DNA of 10,802 bases from Haloferacaceae archaeon PL-Br10_E2g29 (lineage in GTDB: Archaea; Halobacteriota; Halobacteria; Halobacteriales; Haloferacaceae), in the NCBI GenBank assembly GCA_001563965.1, contig LKMS01000038.1:1-10802 (forward strand). The letters are read 5' to 3'. Of this stretch, positions 5,670-10,802 are shown piece by piece. Made by a program: the position numbers and the translations under genes. How positions within the stretch are numbered: position 1 is the stretch's first letter; every line of letters begins with the position of its first letter. The notes below the pieces were generated by a model. That model searched no databases, was not told the origin of the DNA, and saw nothing but the letters and a program-made list of their open reading frames with translations.

Positions 5670-6661
5670 TCGTAGCTCAACACCACCTGCAGCGTCGATT
5701 CGGGCGACGAGTCAAGCAGTTTGTAGGCGTCCGCCGCCTGTTCGAACGGAATCCGGTGGCTGATGAGGCGCTCGCAATCGAGATGTGAAAGCCAGGTGCG
5801 TGCCGTCTCGAAGCGTCGCTCACGATCCCAACGGCCGCGGAGTTTCGGTGCGATCGTGCTCACTTGGCTGGAGATGATCTCGGTGCGGTTGCGATGAAAC
5901 CGCCCACCGAAGTCGACCGGCGTCCGTTTCGAGCCGTACCACGACCCGACAACGACACGGCCGTCGTAGCCAACGGCGTCGACCGCGTTGTTGAGCACGT
6001 CGGGCTGCCCCGAGAGCTCGATTGCGAGGTCGAAGTCGGCGTCCAGGACATTCGTGTCGCCCGAAGGATCGACAACCCGGTCGGCACCAAACTCACGAGC
6101 GACTGCCCGCCGGTGGGCGATTGGGTCGACGACGACGAGTTCGGCGAGCGGAAAGTTTGCGAGCAGCCGCGTTGTGGACAGTCCCACAACGCCTGCGCCG
6201 AAAACCACCACCCGTTCACCGAGCAGCGGCGCCGCGTCGAGGACGAGATTTGTCGCGGTTTCGACCGTTGGCAACAGGGTTGCGTGCGCCGGATCGACGT
6301 CGTTGTCGAGAGTGACAAGCTCATCCGGTGTTGCGGTAAAGTACGTCTGGTGCGGTCGAAAGGCGAAAACGGCTCGGCCGAGCCAGTCGTCGGCAACCCG
6401 TGAACCGCAGTCGACGACGCGGCCAACGGCCGAGTAGCCGTATCGCAAGGGATACGAAAAGTCGCCGTCGAACGCCGAGAGCACGTCGTCAATCGGCGTT
6501 TCTGCGGGAATCTCGTCGCGGTAGACCAGCAGTTCGGTGCCCGCACTAATCGCGGATGCCTGTGTTTCGACGCACACCTCGTCGGGGGCCGGGCGTGCGG
6601 CATCGATCGACCGCGGCTCGACGGTTCGCGGCGCGGTGAAATAGAGCGCGGACTCGGACAT
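5666..6661 (-). CDS. Medium-chain dehydrogenase/reductase without canonical zinc motifs
   Basis: A 331-residue MDR-superfamily oxidoreductase. The N-terminal GroES-like domain carries AISAGTELLVYRDEIP (37-52) and YPLRYGYSAVGRVV (70-83). The Rossmann domain has VFGAGVVG (153-160) and D179 at the end of the second strand (LVVVDP), which predicts NAD(H) over NADP(H). The usual catalytic-zinc Cys is replaced at SAGTE (39-43), the Gly-His-Glu motif reads YGYSA, and the four-cysteine structural zinc lobe is absent. The AGTELL to YPLRYGY pattern recalls BchC-like dehydrogenases of tetrapyrrole metabolism rather than classic alcohol dehydrogenases. The reaction is probably oxidation or reduction of a secondary alcohol or carbonyl on an unknown substrate. 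The frame opens at an ATG at 6682, but a TATA-like box at 6694-6701 would place the transcript start near 6672, after that ATG, so I chose the ATG at 6661 (MSESALYF). It overlaps the next gene by four bases (ATGA). Superfamily is firm; substrate is unknown. Confidence 0.88.
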   Translation of the reverse strand: MSESALYFTAPRTVEPRSIDAARPAPDEVCVETQASAISAGTELLVYRDEIPAETPIDDVLSAFDGDFSYPLRYGYSAVGRVVDCGSRVADDWLGRAVFAFRPHQTYFTATPDELVTLDNDVDPAHATLLPTVETATNLVLDAAPLLGERVVVFGAGVVGLSTTRLLANFPLAELVVVDPIAHRRAVAREFGADRVVDPSGDTNVLDADFDLAIELSGQPDVLNNAVDAVGYDGRVVVGSWYGSKRTPVDFGGRFHRNRTEIISSQVSTIAPKLRGRWDRERRFETARTWLSHLDCERLISHRIPFEQAADAYKLLDSSPESTLQVVLSYE

Positions 6662-6772
6662 GGGACGCGAGATACAGTACATACGACTGCCGTCATAAAA
6701 ACCGTATCGCCCCCAGAACCGAACACGATCCGAGATACAAAGAGCGATGAGCCCCCGCCCCGAGTGTCACCT
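6662..6772. promoter_or_regulatory. Divergent promoter region between dehydrogenase and flippase
   Basis: This 111-base region separates the minus-strand block from the plus-strand glycan genes and must hold both promoters. For the minus strand, GGTTTTTATGAC with core 6701-6694 lies about 37 bases from the ATG at 6661, implying a short leader of about ten bases. For the plus strand, GATACAAAG at 6734-6742 lies about 35 bases from the ATG at 6773, implying a similar leader. The two boxes are about 40 bases apart, so the units could share regulation. The minus-strand box is the better of the two. No inverted repeat or operator stands out. Confidence 0.45.
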
Positions 6773-8275
6773 ATGGGCGGAGACGACCCTGCCACACGGC
6801 GCTCGTCGCTCGCGACAATCGCTCGTGGCGGCTCGCTGTACACCGTCGGGAAAGTCGTTTCTGACGTGGGCGAGTTCGTCTTACATCTGCTCGTTTCGCG
6901 GTGGCTCGGCGCAGGGCTGTACGGGTTGTTCGCCTACGGCAAAACGCTGGCTTTCACTGCACTGTTGCTCACAAACCTCGGCAGCGACAAATCGATTGTT
7001 CGGTATCTTCCGCAGTACGAAAACGACCCCGAGCGCCGGCGGTTTCTGTTGGCGCTCGCGTGGCTCACCTCGATTGCCGGCGCAAGCGTGGTCGCCGGCG
7101 CGCTGTTCGTTTTTGCACCGACGGTGAACGCGCTGACGCTCGATGATCCGACGTTTGTCGGCGTGCTCCGACTGTTTGCGGTGATCCTGTTTCTCGATAC
7201 GGTCGGCAATCTGCTGTATGCAACGTTTCGGGCGCTCGAAATCATCGAGTACGAAGTGTTCAGCAAGCGGCTGTTCAAACCGGTCATGCGTGTGCTGTGT
7301 GTCGGCGGTGCGCTCGTGTTTGGCGCCTCCGTGTTCGGCGTCGTCGCGGCCATGGTCGTCGCGAGTGTGCTTACGCTCGGCGTGGCGATTTACCTGTTCA
7401 TCACGCGAACGGAGATTCGTCCGCACCTTCGCTCGCCGGCGGCGACTCGCGAAACCGTCCGGGACTACTACAACTACTCGCTGCCGCTGACGGCCAAAGA
7501 GGCGGGCACGGTGATGCAGGGCCGACTCGATGTCCTGTTGGTTGGCGTGTTTCTCTCGGCGACAGCGGTCGGCGTCTACAACGTGGCCGTGTTGCTGGCG
7601 GGCGTGCTGTACGTCCCGTTGTTGGCGGCGAACCAGCTGTTTGCGCCGGTTGCCTCCCGGCTTTACTCGCGTGGAAAGCGCGCCGATCTGGTGGCAATCT
7701 ACCGAGCGGTAACGCGCTGGATTTTCACCAGTAGTCTGTTGCTGGCGGTTTTTCTCGGCGTGTTTCGGTTCGAACTGCTGGGGCTGTTTGGCCCCGAGTT
7801 CACCGCCGGCGCGGCCGTTCTGCTGTTGATGCTCGTCGGCCAACTGTGCAATGCGGCGACCGGCCCGAGCGGCTATCTGCTGATGATGACCGACCACCAG
7901 TACGTCGTCATGGCAAACGAGTGGGTGTTCGGTGTCGCCAACGTCATCCTTACGATCGCGTTTATCCAGCTGTTCGGCCTTGTCGGCGCGGCACTCGCCT
8001 CCGCCGGCGTGCTCGCCGTTCGCAACCTGACCAAACTCGCCGAAGTCTGGTACTTCGAACGAATGTCTCCATACAGCCGCTCGTTCGGCAAACCCGTGCT
8101 CGCCGGACTACTCACCGCCGGCGTGTTGCTCACGATTCAGGCCGCCACCTCAAGTAGCATTCTTGCGCTCGGTGTTGGCATTCCGACAGGCCTCACGGTG
8201 TATGTCGGCGTGCTCTGGCTGCTCGGGATCGAACCGGTCGACTACGACCTCTACGTACAACTCACGGAGGAATAA
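6773..8275 (+). CDS. Polysaccharide/oligosaccharide flippase (MOP-family, Wzx-like)
   Basis: A 500-residue integral membrane protein of the MOP exporter superfamily, predicted to move lipid-linked sugars across the cytoplasmic membrane. About 12-14 hydrophobic segments span the protein. The N-terminus has RRSSLATIARGGSLYTVGKV, then VSRWLGAGLYGLFAYGKTL and LGSDKSIVRYLPQYENDPE, the pattern of archaeal and bacterial O-antigen-type transporters (first helix, RxLG..YG turn, R-x-LP loop). The second half begins with RDYYNYSLPLTAKEAGTVM and continues through LFGPEFTAGAAVL, the usual repeat region. Near the C-terminus SPYSRSFGKPVLAGLL precedes the final helices. Length is normal for the family. I chose the ATG at 6773; a GTG at 6764 would add three residues. 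It is 63 bases upstream of the FkbM methyltransferase gene on the same strand, as expected in a surface-glycan cluster. It may flip an S-layer or lipid-linked oligosaccharide; the glycan itself is unknown. It is related in role to AglR of Haloferax, but orthology is unproven. Confidence 0.92.
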   Translation: MGGDDPATRRSSLATIARGGSLYTVGKVVSDVGEFVLHLLVSRWLGAGLYGLFAYGKTLAFTALLLTNLGSDKSIVRYLPQYENDPERRRFLLALAWLTSIAGASVVAGALFVFAPTVNALTLDDPTFVGVLRLFAVILFLDTVGNLLYATFRALEIIEYEVFSKRLFKPVMRVLCVGGALVFGASVFGVVAAMVVASVLTLGVAIYLFITRTEIRPHLRSPAATRETVRDYYNYSLPLTAKEAGTVMQGRLDVLLVGVFLSATAVGVYNVAVLLAGVLYVPLLAANQLFAPVASRLYSRGKRADLVAIYRAVTRWIFTSSLLLAVFLGVFRFELLGLFGPEFTAGAAVLLLMLVGQLCNAATGPSGYLLMMTDHQYVVMANEWVFGVANVILTIAFIQLFGLVGAALASAGVLAVRNLTKLAEVWYFERMSPYSRSFGKPVLAGLLTAGVLLTIQAATSSSILALGVGIPTGLTVYVGVLWLLGIEPVDYDLYVQLTEE

Positions 8276-8338
8276 GTTGAATCGGCACAGCGTTTCAATC
8301 GGGATCGACACGGAACACTAAGGACGAACGAGTGCGAA

Positions 8339-9151
8339 ATGCCCCCCGAAATGCGCCTCTCTGGGCGGCGGTACACGACCGCACTCGAACAACGCCTCGA
8401 TCGACTCGGGCTCCGCAGCCATCTCAAATCGCTGTACTGGGGACTCGGCGTCCCACGGCTGCTGTATCGGCTCTCCACTCGCGAAACCGTTACGCACGAC
8501 ATTGGCGGCACGCTGGTTGAGCTTCCCGTCGAAACCTACTGGCAGTACCAGCGGTTTCGCTGGATGCATCCCGAGGTGCGGCTGTTCGAGGAGTGGGCTG
8601 CCGAACTCCGCACGGACGACGTGGTCTGGGACGTTGGCGCACACCTGGGCTGGCACGCAGTCGTCGCCGCCAGCGTCGCTCCCGGCGTAACCGTCGAGGC
8701 GTTCGAACCGCACCCCGATATCGCCCAGCGACTCCGCGAGGTTGTCGCCGCCACCGGACACGACATCGCGGTTCACGAGCTCGCACTCGGCGACCACGAC
8801 GACTCTGTCGCCTTCAGCGCCGATCCCTCGCCGGCCGCTCGTGTTGTCGGTGCCCAGCCGACCCCGATCGAAACGGAAATCACCGTCCAGCGTGCCCGCG
8901 GCGACAGCCTCGTTTCGGCCGGCACGGTTGCCCCGCCGGACGTGCTCAAAATCGACGCCGAGGGTGCCGATTGCGACGTTTTGGGTGGACTGCGTGAGAC
9001 GATCGAAACCCACCGTCCCCGACTGATTTACTGCGAGGTACACGTCGACGGAAGCGAGATTCGGTCGCTGTTCTCGTCATATGGCTACGAGTTCGAACCG
9101 CTGTCGTCGACGCGGCCGGTGCTGCGAGCGGTTCCTGCGTCGTCAGTGTGA
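8339..9151 (+). CDS. FkbM-family SAM-dependent methyltransferase
   Basis: A 270-residue class I methyltransferase of the FkbM type, enzymes that usually O-methylate sugars or polyketides. The SAM loop is VWDVGAHLGWHAVVAA (96-111), followed by EAFEPHP (120-126), the acidic strand binding SAM ribose. The family hallmark DVLKIDAEGADCDVLGG (201-217) lies in the expected place, followed by RLIYCEVHVDG (228-238). The first 95 residues are an N-terminal helical region with basic and aromatic residues, including YWGLGVPRLLYRL (33-45) and TYWQYQRFRWMHPEV (66-80). They may bind the acceptor or the membrane surface. The ATG at 8339 is preceded by a weak AT-containing stretch, ACACTAAGG, about 25 bases upstream; M5 at 8351 is an alternative start. 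Linked to the flippase upstream, it probably methylates a sugar of the exported glycan. That target is inference. The family call is firm. Confidence 0.92.
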   Translation: MPPEMRLSGRRYTTALEQRLDRLGLRSHLKSLYWGLGVPRLLYRLSTRETVTHDIGGTLVELPVETYWQYQRFRWMHPEVRLFEEWAAELRTDDVVWDVGAHLGWHAVVAASVAPGVTVEAFEPHPDIAQRLREVVAATGHDIAVHELALGDHDDSVAFSADPSPAARVVGAQPTPIETEITVQRARGDSLVSAGTVAPPDVLKIDAEGADCDVLGGLRETIETHRPRLIYCEVHVDGSEIRSLFSSYGYEFEPLSSTRPVLRAVPASSV

Positions 9152-9155
9152 TTCT

Positions 9156-9170
9156 GGCGGCAACGCCGTC
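9156..9170 (+). other. Short stem-loop after the FkbM methyltransferase gene
   Basis: CGGC at 9158-9161 pairs with GCCG at 9165-9168 across an AAC loop, extended by a G-T wobble and a G-C pair (9156-9157 with 9169-9170). It begins five bases after the TGA at 9149-9151, inside the 76-base gap between convergent genes. No T tract follows. It may be part of a transcript 3' end, but a stem this short is expected by chance in GC-rich DNA. Confidence 0.2.
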
Positions 9171-9227
9171 GACGCGAACTGATGCCGACAGGCGATGAGA
9201 CGGGGTGACCACACCGGTGAGACGCGG

Positions 9228-10106
9228 TTAATCGTCACCGAGTCCGCCATGTTGCGCGCTGTGTGTCACGGGGTCGACGTTTTTCGGCTTGCCGACGACT
9301 TTGCGTGCGCCGAACACGCTTCCCGCCGCCAGCAGAAGGCCGGCCACCACGTCGATCAGCCAGTGAATGCCGAGTGCCATCGTTGCGACCACGATACTCG
9401 TTGCCAACCAGAGCGCGATTGGCGTCCATCGCGGGAACTCGTCGTGCGTCAAAAACGCAATCGCCAGCACCGTTACCGACAGCGAGGTGTGCAACGAGGG
9501 AAACACGTTGGTCTGCGAATTGACAAGCGAGGTGAGATAGACGATGTCGGGAAACAGTTCGACGAGTCCATGCGCAACCGTCGTCGCCGACTCGGATTCT
9601 TGATGGAAGCTCCGTGGGCCGTACGCCCGGACGCCGGCATAGAAAACGACGGCCACCGCGTAGTTGATTCCGTACGCGGCAACCAGCGTTTTGAGCGGCC
9701 GCGTTGACGACGCGAACAGATACGCGACTAACGGAAACGTCAGCAGTACCGCGTAGCCAAACACGTACATTCCCGAAAAATAAAACGTCGCCCACGCCGG
9801 AAACGCGCCCTGAATACCGGCGACGACGTTGCCCTCAATGGCATGAAACAGCGCGGTGGGTTCGACACCATACCGGTAGGAGAAGGCGACGATGTACGTC
9901 TGCAGCCCTTTGTTGACGATGAGAATTCCCGCAAGCACCGCGACGAATGGCGCGACTGCGCGGAGTCGGTCGCCGAAGAACACACGGTCGTTGCGGAGCC
10001 GTGCCAACCGGTCGCGGTCGACACAAATCACCAGCAACGCGACAAGCAGGACTGCGGTGACACTGAGGACGACAGCGGCCATCCCGATGGTGAGCAGCAG
10101 ACTCAT
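9228..10106 (-). CDS. PAP2-superfamily membrane phosphatase/phosphotransferase, AUR1-like
   Basis: A 292-residue integral membrane protein with about six to eight hydrophobic segments (first at 3-28, next about 50-66). The PAP2 C2 motif appears as FPSLHTS (202-208, H206) and the C3 motif as GIHWLIDVVAG (246-256, with the H248-x3-D252 pair). H206, H248 and D252 match the catalytic triad of lipid phosphatases and of the AUR1-type inositol-phosphate transferases. The usual C1 motif K-x6-R-P is not evident; R136-P137 or the YGPRSF segment near 162-167 is a poor substitute. The lack of C1 and PSLHTS in place of PSGH point to the AUR1-like branch rather than to simple phosphatases. The likely role is transfer or removal of a phosphate-linked headgroup on a lipid or polyprenyl carrier at the outer membrane face. 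The ATG at 10106 directly abuts the TAA of the GTP cyclohydrolase gene (TAA-ATG), so the pair is probably co-transcribed. The substrate is unknown. Confidence 0.87.
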   Translation of the reverse strand: MSLLLTIGMAAVVLSVTAVLLVALLVICVDRDRLARLRNDRVFFGDRLRAVAPFVAVLAGILIVNKGLQTYIVAFSYRYGVEPTALFHAIEGNVVAGIQGAFPAWATFYFSGMYVFGYAVLLTFPLVAYLFASSTRPLKTLVAAYGINYAVAVVFYAGVRAYGPRSFHQESESATTVAHGLVELFPDIVYLTSLVNSQTNVFPSLHTSLSVTVLAIAFLTHDEFPRWTPIALWLATSIVVATMALGIHWLIDVVAGLLLAAGSVFGARKVVGKPKNVDPVTHSAQHGGLGDD

Positions 10107-10802
10107 TTAGTCGTCGCTTGCGGCAACCGCTCGCTCGCCAAACTCGACGGTTGTGCCGCTGTATCGGCAGTCTTCAAGCGCGTGTTTCGCCGCATACCCC
10201 GCCTCGTGTGCGGAGTCGCCTTGACCGACACCGACCTGCAGTGCGACGTCGACGTCGCTGTTGACGTGGTCGACGGCCGCCCGGTAGTCAGCGGCCGACA
10301 ACGCGGGACAGACCGCGATGATGTTGTCACCGCCGACGAAAAACGAGAGCGCGCCGTGTTGTCGCCGCATGTACTCCATCAGTGACGCATACCCCCGTTC
10401 GATCTGAATAAACGAGTCGAACTCGTTGAGCCGGTCGGTGTACTTGCCGGTCGCATTCTTGACGTCGAAGTGCGCAATGGTGAGCGGCCGCTGTCGACCG
10501 GCCGACAGGAACTCGCCAGCCAACACCTCGGTTCGCGTTTCGTCTTGGGCACTGCCGACGGCCTGAATCTCCTCGGTGGCCGCCTCCAGCGCGTCGACGG
10601 GTGTGTCGGCGGCGCCGACACCGAGACTGATCGTCACCGGATACCGGTTGCGGATGCTCTCTTGGAGGGTCTCGTGGGCGGTGCGGTCGATCCCGTTGGT
10701 GACGGCGATCATGTTGTCGAATCGGGTGAAGAACACGTAGCCGTCGCGGCTGCCGACGAACTGGGCCACATCGGCAAACAGCCGCGATTGGAGGGTTTGG
10801 AG
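10107..10802 (-). CDS. arfA: GTP cyclohydrolase III (archaeal riboflavin/F420 pathway), N-terminus cut by window edge
   Basis: The open frame covers 231 visible residues and continues past the right edge. A GTG at 10769 is in frame, but the 11 codons before it (LQTLQSRLFAD) match the family, so the true start lies outside. I estimate about 25-30 residues missing by recall of the Methanocaldococcus jannaschii enzyme MJ0145. Shared segments include GYVFFTRFDNMIAVTNGID, QESIRNRYPVTISLGVG, GSAQDETR and FFVGGDNIIAV. The enzyme hydrolyses GTP to a formylamino-pyrimidine ribosyl phosphate with release of pyrophosphate, the first step to riboflavin and the F420 chromophore in archaea. The fold has two palm-like subdomains related to GGDEF and adenylate cyclases; FTRFDN and FVGGDN mark their metal-binding strands. 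It is also called gch3. It adjoins the PAP2-like gene stop-to-start. Its product is not a pterin precursor, so it does not feed the pterin-synthase homologue at 1740-2117. Confidence 0.95.
   Translation of the reverse strand, partial: LQTLQSRLFADVAQFVGSRDGYVFFTRFDNMIAVTNGIDRTAHETLQESIRNRYPVTISLGVGAADTPVDALEAATEEIQAVGSAQDETRTEVLAGEFLSAGRQRPLTIAHFDVKNATGKYTDRLNEFDSFIQIERGYASLMEYMRRQHGALSFFVGGDNIIAVCPALSAADYRAAVDHVNSDVDVALQVGVGQGDSAHEAGYAAKHALEDCRYSGTTVEFGERAVAASDD

Noticed and set aside
6662..6682. The ATG at 6682 as start of the dehydrogenase.
   Set aside because: The TATA-like box at 6694-6701 is only about 16 bases away, so the transcript would start downstream of this codon. The family-like sequence begins at the ATG at 6661.
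6881..7897. A 338-codon open frame on the minus strand across the flippase gene.
   Set aside because: It is the complement of a strongly supported membrane transporter. The translation is rich in Gln, Arg and His without family motifs, typical of antisense frames in GC-rich haloarchaeal DNA.
10107..10802. The idea that GTP cyclohydrolase III supplies substrate to the pterin-synthase homologue in the same window.
   Set aside because: GTP cyclohydrolase III makes a formylamino-pyrimidine for riboflavin and F420. Pterin synthases need dihydroneopterin triphosphate or a related pterin, made in archaea through a different GTP cyclohydrolase (MptA/FolE2 type).
1..10802. CRISPR arrays, insertion sequences, tRNA genes and integration sites.
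   Set aside because: I found no regular direct repeats, transposase or terminal inverted repeats, tRNA-like cloverleaf, or duplicated attachment sequence by reading both strands.

Overview
The window reads as chromosomal DNA of a haloarchaeon (class Halobacteria). The evidence is high GC, strongly acidic predicted proteins, an archaeal-type GTP cyclohydrolase III, and TATA-like boxes about 26-29 bases from start codons with almost no 5' leader. I cannot name the genus. Coding density is high: no gene-free stretch exceeds about 120 bases, and I see no tRNA, rRNA, CRISPR array, insertion sequence or attachment site.

Bases 1-6661 hold nine genes, all on the minus strand. In transcription order they are: a medium-chain dehydrogenase (6661-5666); a one-helix membrane-anchored conserved protein (5669-5103); a small four-helix membrane protein (5000-4629); a ParB-like-fold protein (4546-3782, probable TTG start); a CDP-alcohol phosphatidyltransferase (3785-3021); a class I methyltransferase related to beta-class DNA methylases (2923-2156); a 6-pyruvoyl-tetrahydropterin-synthase homologue (2117-1740); a GT4 glycosyltransferase (1743-619); and a membrane protein running off the left edge (548-1). 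Three junctions overlap by 4 bases (ATGA, ATGA, GTGA). Internal promoter-like boxes at 4575-4580 and 2143-2148 suggest several transcription units rather than one.

A 111-base divergent intergenic region separates this block from two plus-strand genes: a polysaccharide flippase (6773-8275) and an FkbM-type methyltransferase (8339-9151), a typical pairing for surface glycan export and decoration. They converge on a minus-strand pair, a PAP2/AUR1-like membrane enzyme (10106-9228) and GTP cyclohydrolase III (from beyond 10802 to 10107), which are adjoined stop-to-start.

The most interesting region is 619-6661. It combines a pterin-synthase-fold enzyme, a dehydrogenase, a glycosyltransferase, a phosphatidyl-type alcohol transferase and a SAM enzyme. 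The pterin-synthase homologue keeps its zinc histidines and a likely pterin-anchoring glutamate but has no cysteine at all and lacks the usual Asp-His pair. The dehydrogenase lacks the usual zinc-ligand motifs, and the methyltransferase has an altered catalytic motif IV. I infer a biosynthetic pathway for an unknown, possibly glycosylated or membrane-linked, pterin-type compound. This is a hypothesis from gene content and hand alignment only.
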